Source: BOG-908 sp964242115
GTDB taxonomy: Bacteria; Pseudomonadota; Alphaproteobacteria; Acetobacterales; Acetobacteraceae
Direction: 5' to 3'
Assembly (NCBI GenBank): GCA_964242115.1
Contig: CAXSZX010000016.1
Span: 47,055-111,054 of the forward strand
Length of the DNA stretch: 64,000 bases
Shown here: positions 25,212-33,670 of the stretch, one piece after another
Numbering within the stretch: position 1 is the stretch's first letter
Layout of the letters: the number at the start of each line of letters is the position of its first letter
The notes under the pieces: model-generated
Seen by the model: only the letters and a program-made list of their open reading frames with translations
The model's database searches: none
What the model was told of the DNA's origin: nothing
Program-made: the position numbers and the translations under genes

Positions 25212-26357
25212 TTGTCCGACACGATGTCCATCCCTCAAGTGGGCGAACCCGTTGCGCATCGGGCTGATAATCGGACCATCGAGCTCGCGGTGGTGGTGCC
25301 GACCTACAACGAGTCCCGCAACATCCTCGTGCTCGCCGACCGGCTGCACAAGCTGCTCGACGGGGTTTGCCGCTGGGAGATGGTCGTTGTCGACGACAAC
25401 TCTCCGGACGGCACGGCCGGCATCGTCGACGCCGCGGCGCGCGGCGGCGACACGCTGCGCTGCGTCCGGCGTATCGGACGGCGCGGGCTGTCCACCGCGG
25501 TGATCGAGGGCTGCCTGGCGACGTTCGCGCCGCTGATCATCGTCATGGACGCCGACCTGCAGCACGACGAGGCGGTCATTCCGCGGATGCTCGCCGGTCT
25601 GGCCGAGCCGGACTGCGACCTCGTCGTCGCGTCCCGCTACACGGCAGGCGGCGGGGTGGGGGAGTGGAACCGCACGCGCAAGACGGGCAGCTCGGTCGCC
25701 ACCTGGATGGCCCGCATGGCGACGTCCTCGCCGATCAGCGACCCGATGAGCGGCTTTTTCGGCCTCAGGCGCGAGCTGTTCCTCGACGTCGCACCCCGCC
25801 TGTCCGGCGCCGGTTTCAAGATACTGCTCGACATTGCCGCTTCCGCCTCGCGCCCGCTGCGGATCAGGGAAGTCCCTTACACATTCCGCCTGCGGACCGA
25901 GGGCGACAGCAAGCTCAACGCCACCGTGGTGTTCGACTACGTCGGCATGATCATCGAGAAGCGGAGCATGGGGTGGATCCCGGCACGTTTCGCCCTGTTC
26001 GCCTTCACCGGGCTGCTCGGCGTGGCGGTGAACATGGCGGCGCTGTACCTGCTGGTCCGCGCGACGGGTCTGGGTTTCAACCGGTCGCAGGAATCGGCGA
26101 CCGTGATCGCGATGACGTTCAACTTCTTTCTCAACAACAACTTCACCTACGGCGACCGCAGGTTGCGCGGCACCGCGGCGGCGACAGGTCTGCTGAAGTT
26201 CTACCTCGTGTGCGGCACCGGCGCGCTGTCCAACATCGGTGTCGCCGGCTTCGTGTTCACCCACGGCTCCGGCTGGTTCGCCTCCGGACTCGCAGGGGCT
26301 TTTGTGGCAGCGGTGTTCAACTTCGCCATGTCCAGCAGATACGTTTGGAGAGGCTAG
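25212..26357 (+). CDS. GT2 glycosyltransferase fused to a GtrA membrane domain
   Basis: 381 residues. The N-terminal GT2 domain of dolichol-phosphate-mannose-synthase type has AVVVPTYNESRNI, VVVDDNSPDGT, VMDADLQHDE and DPMSGFFGLRRELF. It would load a sugar onto polyprenyl phosphate. The C-terminal ~120 residues are a four-helix GtrA-like domain (FTGLLGVAVNMAALYLLVRA, FNFFLNNNFTYGDR, VFNFAMSSRYVW), thought to move lipid-linked sugars across the membrane. TTG at 25212 has GGGAGA 6 bases upstream and is preferred to ATG at 25224. Forms a pair with the membrane protein before it. Confidence 0.92.
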   Translation: MSDTMSIPQVGEPVAHRADNRTIELAVVVPTYNESRNILVLADRLHKLLDGVCRWEMVVVDDNSPDGTAGIVDAAARGGDTLRCVRRIGRRGLSTAVIEGCLATFAPLIIVMDADLQHDEAVIPRMLAGLAEPDCDLVVASRYTAGGGVGEWNRTRKTGSSVATWMARMATSSPISDPMSGFFGLRRELFLDVAPRLSGAGFKILLDIAASASRPLRIREVPYTFRLRTEGDSKLNATVVFDYVGMIIEKRSMGWIPARFALFAFTGLLGVAVNMAALYLLVRATGLGFNRSQESATVIAMTFNFFLNNNFTYGDRRLRGTAAATGLLKFYLVCGTGALSNIGVAGFVFTHGSGWFASGLAGAFVAAVFNFAMSSRYVWRG

Positions 26358-26497
26358 GCAAGGCAAGCGGTTCTTTTTTGAAAAAAAGAACCAAAAAACT
26401 TTTGTTGCCTTGAGTACACGCTGAGAGAGACTCCGCGACAGGCAGGGCCAAAAGTCTTTTGCTTCTTTTCTTCAGAAAAGAAGGCCTTGCTTTCTTG
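26358..26497. repeat. Element copy 13, intact
   Basis: Perfect GGTTC-type left arm, core with AGTACACGCTGAGAGAGACTCCGCGACAG split over two stretches, right arm GCTTCTTTTCTTCAGAAAAG followed by AAGGCC. It lies between co-directional genes, 51 bases before the ggt start. Confidence 0.94.
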
Positions 26498-26547
26498 CTT
26501 CGTGCCCGCCCTGTCGCACCGCACCGGCTTGAGCTAGCCTCGCTGCC

Positions 26548-28329
26548 ATGCACACACCAAAGCTCCTGGTCGCCCTCGCCATCACCACTGCCGCGCCTGC
26601 CGCCTGGTGCGCCGACCCGGCCCCGGTGGCCTCGCGCGGTGGCATGGTCGTCACCGCCCAGCACCTGGCCTCCGAAGCGGGTGCCGACATCCTGCGCCGC
26701 GGCGGCAACGCCATCGATGCCGCGGTGACGGTAGGCTACACCCTCGCCGTCACCTACCCCGAGGCCGGCAACCTCGGCGGCGGCGGCTTCATGACCATCC
26801 GGCTGGCCGACGGCCGCACTACCTTCATCGACTTCCGCGAAAAGGCGCCGCTGGCCGCCTCGCCGGGCATGTTCCTCGACAAGCAGGGCAACGTGGTTCC
26901 CGGCATGTCCACCTCCAGCTGGGCGTCGGTCGGCGTGCCGGGCTCGCCGGCCGGGCTGGAATACGCGCGGGTGCATTACGGCACCATGCCGCGCGCGGCG
27001 CTGATGGCGCCGGCCATCCACCTGGCCAATTTCGGCTTCACGCTGAGCCAGGGCGACGCCGGCATCTTCCAGGTGGCCACCCCGCCGCTGAAGCAGGACC
27101 CGGCCGCCTCAGCCATCTTCTTGCCGCACGGCCACCCGCTGCAGCCCGGTGACCGGCTGACCCAGCCGGAGCTGGCGCAGTCGCTGACGCTGATCAGCCT
27201 GCAAGGACCCGACGCCGCGTTCTACCACGGCCAGATCGGCCGCGAGATTGCCGCCGCCGACCACGCCGGCGGCGGCCTGCTGACGGAGGCCGACTTCGCC
27301 CGCTACCACGTGCGCGAGATGGCGCCGGTCACCTGCCCGTATCGCGGCTACACGGTGGTCTCCGCCCCGCCGCCAAGCTCCGGCGGAGTGACGATGTGCG
27401 AGATCCTGCAGATCCTGCAGGGCTACGACCTGACCGCGATGGGCTTCCACTCGGCCGCCGAAGTGCACGTGCTGGCCGAGGCAATGCGCCACGCCTTCAT
27501 CGACCGCAACAACCGCCTGGGCGACCCGGACTTCATCGCCAACCCGGTGACCGAACTGCTCAGCCCGGCCCACGCCGCCGACGTCCGCAAGTCCATCGAG
27601 CCGGAACGCGCGACACCCACCAGCGCCATCGCGGTGCCTGCGGCCTCGCAGGCCGTGGCGCGCGAGGGCCACCAGACCACGCAGTTCTCCGTGGTGGACG
27701 CGGCCGGCAACGCGGTCTCCGTCACCTACACGCTGAACAACTGGTTCGGCTCGGGCCACATGGCGCCGGGCACCGGCATCGTGCTGAACGACGAGATGGA
27801 CGATTTCACCAGCAAAGTCGGCGTGCCCAACATGTTCGGCCTGGTGCAGGGCCGCGCCAACCAGATAGAACCCGGCAAGACGCCGCTGAGCTCGATGGCG
27901 CCAAGCATCGTGACCAAGGATGGCCACCTGGTGATGGTGACCGGATCGCCCGGCGGCTCGCGCATCATCACCATCACGCTGGAATCCATCATCAACGTCA
28001 TCGACCACGGCATGACGGTGCAGGAGGCCATCGACGCGCCGCGCATCCACATGCAGGGCACGCCGGACGTGGTGCAGGTTGAACGCGGCGCACTGTCGCC
28101 TGACACGCGCGCATTGCTGGAGCAGCGTGGCTACAAGTTCAAGGATCTCGAATACTGGGGCGTGGACGAAGCGATCCTCGTGGGCGGGCCGACGATCGCC
28201 GGCGCGGGCTCGCCGGGGGAAAGCGAGTTCCTGCCGCTGAACGCCCGGCCGGAAAAGGGCGACACGCTGTTCGGCGCACACGATGTGCGGGGCGGGGCAG
28301 GGGCGGCGGTGGCGGCGGAGCCGAAATAG
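26548..28329 (+). CDS. ggt: Gamma-glutamyltransferase
   Basis: 593 residues; periplasmic Ntn hydrolase that cleaves glutathione and other gamma-glutamyl compounds. A signal peptide is clear (LLVALAITTAAPAAWCA). The large-subunit part has ASEAGADILRRGGNAIDAAV and NLGGGGFMTIRLADGR, with FIDFREKAP. The autoprocessing site with nucleophile Thr is HQTTQFSVVDAAGNAVS; then TLNNWFGSG, LSSMAPSIV and GSPGGSRIITITLE. The precursor length is normal. ATG at 26548. Element copies lie on both sides. Confidence 0.96.
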   Translation: MHTPKLLVALAITTAAPAAWCADPAPVASRGGMVVTAQHLASEAGADILRRGGNAIDAAVTVGYTLAVTYPEAGNLGGGGFMTIRLADGRTTFIDFREKAPLAASPGMFLDKQGNVVPGMSTSSWASVGVPGSPAGLEYARVHYGTMPRAALMAPAIHLANFGFTLSQGDAGIFQVATPPLKQDPAASAIFLPHGHPLQPGDRLTQPELAQSLTLISLQGPDAAFYHGQIGREIAAADHAGGGLLTEADFARYHVREMAPVTCPYRGYTVVSAPPPSSGGVTMCEILQILQGYDLTAMGFHSAAEVHVLAEAMRHAFIDRNNRLGDPDFIANPVTELLSPAHAADVRKSIEPERATPTSAIAVPAASQAVAREGHQTTQFSVVDAAGNAVSVTYTLNNWFGSGHMAPGTGIVLNDEMDDFTSKVGVPNMFGLVQGRANQIEPGKTPLSSMAPSIVTKDGHLVMVTGSPGGSRIITITLESIINVIDHGMTVQEAIDAPRIHMQGTPDVVQVERGALSPDTRALLEQRGYKFKDLEYWGVDEAILVGGPTIAGAGSPGESEFLPLNARPEKGDTLFGAHDVRGGAGAAVAAEPK

Positions 28330-28330
28330 A

Positions 28331-28392
28331 GGCAAGCAAGCGCCTTCTTTTTCGAGAAGAAGCAAAACGCTTTGGCGAGCGCTGTCGCGGGT
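28331..28392. repeat. Element copy 14, left half
   Basis: AAGCGCCTTC arm, CGAG loop, GAAGAAGC, then GCGCTGTCGCGG. The mirror half is absent. It directly follows the ggt stop and precedes a complete copy. Confidence 0.8.
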
Positions 28393-28433
28393 GGGTTCTG
28401 AACGCGCGTGCGGTTGTCAGCTTGGTAAATGGC

Positions 28434-28567
28434 AAGCAAGCAGTTCTTTTTTGAAGAGAAGAACCGAAAAGTTTTTCTTTCCGGGGGTACACGCTGAGGA
28501 AGAGTCCGCGACAGCAGGACCAAAAGTTTGTTGCTGCTTTTTTTCAAAAAACCAGGCCTTGCCTCAC
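28434..28567. repeat. Element copy 15
   Basis: GCAGTTC arm, core GGTACACGCTGAGGAAGAG and TCCGCGACAGC, right arm GCTGC...CCAGGCC. It forms a tandem with half-copy 14. Confidence 0.92.
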
Positions 28568-28625
28568 TTGCGCATGAGGCTGCGTTAGCCGTGTGTCGGC
28601 AGACACGCGAAGGATAAAACACTCC

Positions 28626-29516
28626 ATGCAGACGACGCAGCTTCCAAGAGTCCTGGTGACAGGCGCCACCGGCCAGGTCGGCAGCCGCACGATCGATCGC
28701 CTGCTGCTTGAAAAGAACGTGCAGATCGTCGCCGCCGTTCGTTCTGCTACGAAAGCAGAACCCTTCACCGCGCGTGGCTTACCACACGTCATCCTGGACC
28801 TTGACGACGAAGCGACCCACCTTCCCGCGCTGCAAGGCATCGACCGCCTGTTCGTCGTCACCGGCTACACGGTGGACATGCTGCGCCAGAGCAAGGCTCT
28901 GTTGGACAACGCGAACAAGGCAGGCGTGCACCACGTCGTCCACCTCGGTGCCTGCGGACGAGACGACACCACCGTCGCACACTGGGCGTGGCACCAGCTT
29001 GTGGAACGCTACGTCCAGTGGTGCGGGTTCTCCTACACGCATCTGCGGCCGGAAACGTTCATGCAGAACGTGCTCAGCTACGGCGGCAAGCCGGCGATCA
29101 GCAACGGGGTCGTCACCGCCTTCGTGGCCGGCGCACGCCTAAGCTGGGTGGATGTCGACGACGTGGCACAAGTTGCCGCACTCGCGCTGGCACATCCGGA
29201 CGTGCACGCCGGAGAAACGTACAGGCTCGGCTACGATGCTGTCAGTTTCTACGAACTTGCCGAGCTGATGACTTCGATCGTCGACAAGCCGTTCCGCTAC
29301 GAGCCGCTCGCGCCGGAGGTGTTCCTGCAGTCGATGATCGAGGCGGGCGCCGAGATGGCCTACATGTCGTGCGTGTACGACCACTGGAAGCGCTACGCCG
29401 CAGGCACCATCCCCGGCGCCGACGACACGTTCGACAACTTCTCGGACATCACCGGACGGCAACCCACCAGGTGGGCGGCGTTCATCGAAAAACACAAGGC
29501 CGAGTTGACGTACTGA
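28626..29516 (+). CDS. NmrA/atypical SDR family NAD(P)-binding protein
   Basis: 296 residues. The Rossmann start is RVLVTGATGQVGSRTIDRLL. It lacks the Y-x-x-x-K pair of classical reductases, as expected for NmrA-like or NAD(P)H:quinone-reductase-like proteins. Other family stretches are IDRLFVVTGYTVDMLRQ, VHLGACGRDDTTVAHW, FSYTHLRPETFMQNVL and WVDVDDVAQVAALALAH. Such proteins act as redox sensors or reduce small molecules; the role here is unknown. The ATG at 28626 excludes 11 element-adjacent codons. Confidence 0.88.
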   Translation: MQTTQLPRVLVTGATGQVGSRTIDRLLLEKNVQIVAAVRSATKAEPFTARGLPHVILDLDDEATHLPALQGIDRLFVVTGYTVDMLRQSKALLDNANKAGVHHVVHLGACGRDDTTVAHWAWHQLVERYVQWCGFSYTHLRPETFMQNVLSYGGKPAISNGVVTAFVAGARLSWVDVDDVAQVAALALAHPDVHAGETYRLGYDAVSFYELAELMTSIVDKPFRYEPLAPEVFLQSMIEAGAEMAYMSCVYDHWKRYAAGTIPGADDTFDNFSDITGRQPTRWAAFIEKHKAELTY

Positions 29517-29542
29517 GTAGGACAGCCGTGTTCAGCGTTCGC

Positions 29543-29622
29543 GAGCAAAGCTCGCAGTTATTTCAAAAAACCAAAAAACTTTTGTTGCTTTGGATCGCGC
29601 TGACGAACAGTCCGTGACAGCC
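29543..29622. repeat. Element copy 16, degenerate half
   Basis: GCAGTTATTTCAAAAAACC, AAAAAACTTTTG, then GATCGCGCTGACGAACAG and TCCGTGACAGCC. The right arm is missing. It is followed closely by copy 17. Confidence 0.65.
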
Positions 29623-29690
29623 TACCATATTTCGCTGCGTTCAAACACCGGCTGAGGCGCGAAACACCGACTTCTGCGATGGCCGGCGGT

Positions 29691-29826
29691 AAGCAAGCAA
29701 GGCCTTCTTTTTCGAGAAAAAGAAGCAAAAAGCTTTTGTCTCTGCTGTCGCGGACTCAACCGCAGCGCGTACTCGAGGAAACAAAAGTTTTTTCGTTCAT
29801 ATTCCAAACACGAACTGCTTCTCTCA
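29691..29826. repeat. Element copy 17, reversed orientation
   Basis: The CCTTC-type arm is on the left and GCTGTCGCGG in the core; the right arm is a decayed GGTTC type (TCGTTCATATTCCAAACACGAAC). Confidence 0.88.
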
Positions 29827-29827
29827 C

Positions 29828-30016
29828 GTGCACCGATCAATGTCGCGGGCCCCTCGTTTAGGGCAACACCTGGGACCGCTGGTGTTTACTTGTGCTGTCG
29901 CGGGTCTCCAGCAGCATGTATCCGCGCAACAAATCACACCTCGAATCCTGATTGATACAGGCAAGCCAATCGATTCCGAACAACGCCTACAGACCGCCTC
30001 GGACAAGATGCTCTAG
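29828..30016 (+). CDS. Possible short exported peptide or gene fragment
   Basis: 62 codons from GTG, or 58 from an internal ATG at 29840. The stretch LGPLVFTCAVAGLQQHVSA looks like a signal peptide with an A-x-A-type cleavage site, followed by a short hydrophilic tail. No family was recognised. The length and its place between two element relics make a truncated gene start as likely as a true peptide. Confidence 0.25.
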   Translation: MHRSMSRAPRLGQHLGPLVFTCAVAGLQQHVSAQQITPRILIDTGKPIDSEQRLQTASDKML

Positions 30017-30029
30017 CCCTCTTGCACCC

Positions 30030-30109
30030 ACGGTGCAGGAGACTCCGCTACAGCCAAACCAAACGTTTTTTGCTGCTGTTGCAAAAAAGCAGGCCTTGCG
30101 TCCTTGCCT
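30030..30109. repeat. Element copy 18, right half
   Basis: TGCAGGAGACTCCGCTACAGCC, split over core and arm, followed by CGTTTTTTGCTGCTGTTGC and AAAAAAGCAGGCCTTGC. It lies near the 3' end of the exported-protein gene. Confidence 0.75.
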
Positions 30110-30143
30110 ACCTTAAATTGAGCCAACACTCGCCGCCGCTACT

Positions 30144-31109
30144 TCACTTACCAAACCCGGGCGCCGGCGCTGCCCTCGGCACGCCGCCACCGCCCGGCGA
30201 CGTCGTCGTGTTGTTCTCCACCACGCGCAGCGCCGTCCTGATCACCGGGAAGTCCCGGCGCATCGCAGCAAGTTCCGCCATTCCCTCGGCTTCACCTTCC
30301 GCGGTCAGCACCAGCCCGTCGGTGCCCACGCTGTCGTCGCAGTAGGCACCGTAATCCTGCAGCGCGTGTGCCAGCGTCAGCCCGGCTACCGATAAACTAA
30401 GATCGTCCACATGCACCCACCCGGGTATCGCAACCAAGGTGCCGATCGGCACGTGGCCGCTGTAGTCGCGGAACCCCCAGAAATCTTCGCGCGAAGACGG
30501 CCAAACCGGCCCGTGCTTCAGCCGGCTGTAGGGCAGCAGGAAGGTCAGTGCGTGGCCGATGTGTCCGGCGTGCAGTTCCCAGGCGCGCAGCACGCCGCCC
30601 ATGCCGCTGGCGTCCATCGCGCGCACGCCGGGGAAGCGGCCATCGCGCAGGAACATGCCCGGGCCGTGCAAGTCCACGCGGAAGGCGCGGCGCGCGACCA
30701 CGTTGCCGTCCGGTAAGCGGCGCGCACGGTACATCTCCAGCACGAAGCGTCCCTCCGGGTCGCCTATGAACAAGTGTCCGTCGCCCATCGGGTCGGGCCG
30801 TGCGTCGCGCGGCACCTGCACGTGGAAGGCGCGGCGGTTCTCCTCGTCCCGCACATTCACCCAAGGGTCGTTGGGTGCGGCGCGATACAGCGGCATGCCC
30901 CATTGTCCGGCGTGGATCACGGCATGCCCCGCCAGCAGGTCCTGCGTCTGCGGCGAGTCCACCGCCGAAAACAGAGCCTCACTCCCGACAGGCAAGTTCC
31001 AAGGCGAGTCCGAGGCGAACGGCCAAAGCCAGGCCTCCCGCGCGGACACTCCGGCCGGCATCGTCACGGCGAAAACCAGGAGAGCAAAAATTTCTGCTTC
31101 TTTTTTCAA
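30144..31109 (-). CDS. Exported protein of unknown function
   Basis: 321 residues. The best start is TTG at 31109, which lies inside an element half-copy. It gives a signal peptide (KKEAEIFALLVFAVTMPAGV, then SA before REAW) with a basic start, hydrophobic core and A-x-A-like cut site. Mature stretches such as REAWLWPFASDSPWNLPVGS, GDGHLFIGDPEGRFVLEMYR and GPGMFLRDGRFPGVRAMDAS show no family I can name; the Trp/Gly-rich pattern suggests a beta-rich periplasmic or secreted domain. It is divergent from a GT4-epimerase-GMC cluster and may belong to its function. Confidence 0.75.
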   Translation of the reverse strand: MKKEAEIFALLVFAVTMPAGVSAREAWLWPFASDSPWNLPVGSEALFSAVDSPQTQDLLAGHAVIHAGQWGMPLYRAAPNDPWVNVRDEENRRAFHVQVPRDARPDPMGDGHLFIGDPEGRFVLEMYRARRLPDGNVVARRAFRVDLHGPGMFLRDGRFPGVRAMDASGMGGVLRAWELHAGHIGHALTFLLPYSRLKHGPVWPSSREDFWGFRDYSGHVPIGTLVAIPGWVHVDDLSLSVAGLTLAHALQDYGAYCDDSVGTDGLVLTAEGEAEGMAELAAMRRDFPVIRTALRVVENNTTTSPGGGGVPRAAPAPGFGK

Positions 31110-31130
31110 AAAGAAGGCTTTCTTCCTGTG
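31083..31130. repeat. Element copy 19, half, overlapping a gene start
   Basis: TTTCTGCTTC, a T-run, then AAAAAGAAGGCTTTC. On the minus strand this stretch supplies the TTG start and the first lysines of the exported protein. Confidence 0.75.
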
Positions 31131-31177
31131 TTGCTCAACCCTAGGGTGCGTCGTTACGACATAGCAGGAACCTAGGC

Positions 31178-32302
31178 GTGCAGTCGCGACGGAACAAGCC
31201 AGTCCTAGTATTTATCGGTGGTGGCCTGAACCACGTGTCCGGTGGTGTCGGTACGCTGATGCGCTACCTGATCAGGCAATGGTCCGCCGATCCGGACGCC
31301 GAGCCGGTGCGCGTGGTCGACACCAGGGGTGCCGGCGGCGCCCTCTCCGCCGCGCTCCGTTTTGCCGCAGCACTCGCCGTGCTCCTTGGCAACGGCCTCA
31401 CCGGAAGGGTTGCCTGCGCACACGTGCACATGACCACGCGCGGCAGTGCGCTGCGCAAGTCGCTGCTCTGCCTGCTGGCGCGCGCGCTGGGCGTGCCCGT
31501 CATCCTGCACCTGCACGGCGCCGACTTCTTCGACTTCCACGCTGCCCTGCCGCCCCGCGCGCAACGCTGGCTGCGGGCGGTCATCGCCGGCGCGGACAGC
31601 ATCGTGGTGATCGGCGCCGCCTGGCGCACCCGCCTGGTGCGCGAGCTTGGCGCGCCCGAGCGCCGCATCCACGTGGTGCTAAACGGCGTGCCGGCGGCCC
31701 CGCGCGCCGTGCCGGACGAGGCCGTGCCGCACTTGCTGTTCCTCGGCCGGATCGGCGCCCGCAAGGGCGTGGGCGAGCTGATCGAGGCGCTGGCCGCCCC
31801 GGAGCTGCGCGCGCGCAGCTGGACCGCCACCATCGCCGGCGACGGCGAGGCGGACGCCTACCACGCCCGCATCGCCGAGCTGGGCCTGGCCCACCGCGTG
31901 ACGATGCCCGGCTGGCAGGACGCGGCAAGCACCCAGGCGCTGCTGGCCACCGCGGCGGTTCTGGTGCTGCCGTCCCACCACGAGGTGATGCCGGTGGCGG
32001 TGCTGGAGGCGGCTGCGCGCGGGATCGCCATCGTCACCACGCCGGTGGGCTCGGTGCCGGAGATCCTGCAGGACGGGGTCAGCGCCCGGCTGGTCCCGCC
32101 CGGCAACGTCGAGGCCCTGGCCCGGGCGTTGGGCGAGCTGCTGGACTGTCCGCAGACCCGCGCCAGGTTGGGCGCGGCGGCGCTGTCCGTCTTCCACGAC
32201 CGGCTGGACGTGGCCACCGCCGCCGCGCGGATACAGGCGCTGTACCGAGAGGCCGCCGTGCCGCGACGGCAGCGCGCCCCCGCGCTGGAAGCCGCGGTTT
32301 GA
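31178..32302 (+). CDS. GT4 family glycosyltransferase
   Basis: 374 residues, GT-B fold. The N-terminal domain has VFIGGGLNHVSGGVGTLMR and VILHLHGADFFDFH; the C-terminal nucleotide-sugar domain has LLFLGRIGARKGVGELIEAL, then PGWQDAAS, VLPSHHEVMPVAVLEAAARG (the E-x7-E retaining motif region) and TPVGSVPEIL. It probably adds a hexose to a lipid-linked or surface glycan. The start is GTG at 31178 with AGGAACC upstream. Its stop overlaps the next start as TTGA, so the two are coupled. Confidence 0.92.
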   Translation: MQSRRNKPVLVFIGGGLNHVSGGVGTLMRYLIRQWSADPDAEPVRVVDTRGAGGALSAALRFAAALAVLLGNGLTGRVACAHVHMTTRGSALRKSLLCLLARALGVPVILHLHGADFFDFHAALPPRAQRWLRAVIAGADSIVVIGAAWRTRLVRELGAPERRIHVVLNGVPAAPRAVPDEAVPHLLFLGRIGARKGVGELIEALAAPELRARSWTATIAGDGEADAYHARIAELGLAHRVTMPGWQDAASTQALLATAAVLVLPSHHEVMPVAVLEAAARGIAIVTTPVGSVPEILQDGVSARLVPPGNVEALARALGELLDCPQTRARLGAAALSVFHDRLDVATAAARIQALYREAAVPRRQRAPALEAAV

Positions 32303-33270
32303 ACGAGGCCGCGCGAATCCTCGTCCTCGGTGCGTCGGGCAGCATCGGCCGCGCGGTCATGGCGGCCATCGCGGCCACGCCGGGGCTGGACGCGGTGGCT
32401 GGCCTGCACCGACGGGTGGAGACCGGCTGCGACAGCCAGTCCGTGCATGCCGACGCCACCGACGCGGCCCAGCTCTCCCGCGCGCTCGATGGCGCCACCC
32501 ACGTGATCAACGCGGCCGGCGGGGCGCCCGCCACGCTGCGCGCCACCGTCACCGCGCTGTGCAAGGCCGCCCGCACCAGGCCGGATTTGCGGCTGGTGCA
32601 CATCAGCAGCATGGCGGTGTACGGCGCGGCCACCGGCCTGGTGGCCGAGGCCGCACCGCTGTTCGCCGAGACTGCTTACGCCGCCGCCAAGATCGCCGGC
32701 GAGGCAGAGGTGATGACCCGCACCGCGTCCGGCTTGCCGGCGGTGATCCTGCGCCCTGGCATCGTCTACGGCCCCGGCAGCGCGCAGTGGACCGGCCGCT
32801 TCGCCCGCCTGCTGCGCCAGCGCCGCCTGGGCGACCTGGGCGCCGCCGGCGACGGTTTCTGCAACCTGATCCACGAGCGCGACGTGGCCGCCGCCTGCAT
32901 CGCCGCCTGCCTGACGCCGGAAGCCGACGGCCTCGCCTTCAACCTGGCCAGCGCGGCCCCGCCCACCTGGAACGAGTACCTCGCCAGCTTTGCCCGTGCT
33001 CTGCGCGCCACGCCCGTCAAGCGCATCACTGCCCGCCAGCTGCGCGTCGAGACGGGCGTGCTGGCGCCGATCCTGGCCGGGCTGCGCGCCGCAGCACCTC
33101 GCAGCCTGCGCCGGCGCATTCCGGACCCGATCACGCCCTCGCTGCTGCGCGCGTTCGCCCAGCGTATTCGGCTGGACCCGGCGCGCGCCGATACGATCCT
33201 GCGGTTTCCGCGCACGCAGGATGCTGTGGGTATCGCGGAGCTGGGTCGCATGCTGGCGGAGGCCGCGTGA
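32299..33270 (+). CDS. NAD-dependent epimerase/dehydratase family protein
   Basis: 323 residues from a TTG that overlaps the GT4 stop. Extended SDR: ILVLGASGSIGRAVMAAIAA at the NAD site, the catalytic Ser and Tyr-x-x-x-Lys in LVHISSMAVYG and AYAAAKIAGEAEV, and AVILRPGIVYGPGSAQW. DGFCNLIHERDVAAACIAAC follows. It probably interconverts or oxidises a sugar nucleotide used by the neighbouring GT4. A much longer frame starting in the GT4 gene is not used; it lacks homology before 32299. Confidence 0.9.
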   Translation: MNEAARILVLGASGSIGRAVMAAIAATPGLDAVAGLHRRVETGCDSQSVHADATDAAQLSRALDGATHVINAAGGAPATLRATVTALCKAARTRPDLRLVHISSMAVYGAATGLVAEAAPLFAETAYAAAKIAGEAEVMTRTASGLPAVILRPGIVYGPGSAQWTGRFARLLRQRRLGDLGAAGDGFCNLIHERDVAAACIAACLTPEADGLAFNLASAAPPTWNEYLASFARALRATPVKRITARQLRVETGVLAPILAGLRAAAPRSLRRRIPDPITPSLLRAFAQRIRLDPARADTILRFPRTQDAVGIAELGRMLAEAA

Positions 33271-33290
33271 GGCGCTCAACGCCTGGAGAT

Positions 33291-33426
33291 GAAAGCAAGG
33301 CCTTCTTTTCTGAAGAAAAGAAGCAAAAGACTTTTGGTCCTGCTGTCGCGGCGCGTCCGTCAGCGTGGACCTGTGGGAACAAGGGTTTTTTGATTTTTCT
33401 TTTCAAGAAAGAACCGCTTGCCTTGC
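33291..33426. repeat. Element copy 20, reversed orientation
   Basis: GGCCTTC-type arm on the left, core CTGCTGTCGCGG, right arm GATTTTTCTTTTCAAGAAAG and AACCGCTTGCC. It directly follows the epimerase gene. Confidence 0.9.
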
Positions 33427-33518
33427 TTTGCGCCGCTCGAGACTTCCTCCGTCGCTATGTGATCGCTCTGCTTCGGTGTTCGCAGAAATGCGCAACTATG
33501 CTGGTGAAAAGCGAGGAG

Positions 33519-33652
33519 AAGACAAGCGCTTGTCTTTCAAGAAAAAGAAGCAAAAAGCTTTTCGTAAGGCTGCCGCGGACCGTTCAACGGACGGGTGCCC
33601 AAGAGACAAAAGCTCTTTGGTTCTTTTTTTCAAAAAAGAACTGCTTTCTGTC
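33519..33652. repeat. Element copy 21, reversed orientation
   Basis: Left arm GCGCTTGTC...GAAGC, core GGCTGCCGCGG, right arm a perfect GGTTC...GAACTGC. It forms a loose tandem with copy 20, upstream of the GMC gene. Confidence 0.88.
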
Positions 33653-33670
33653 TTTTCCGCTTGCCCCGCC

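Noticed and set aside
31279..33270. A 663-codon frame joining the GT4 region to the epimerase
   Set aside because: Only the part from TTG 32299 encodes an SDR protein. The first 340 codons are out of frame with the intact GT4 gene and carry no motif.
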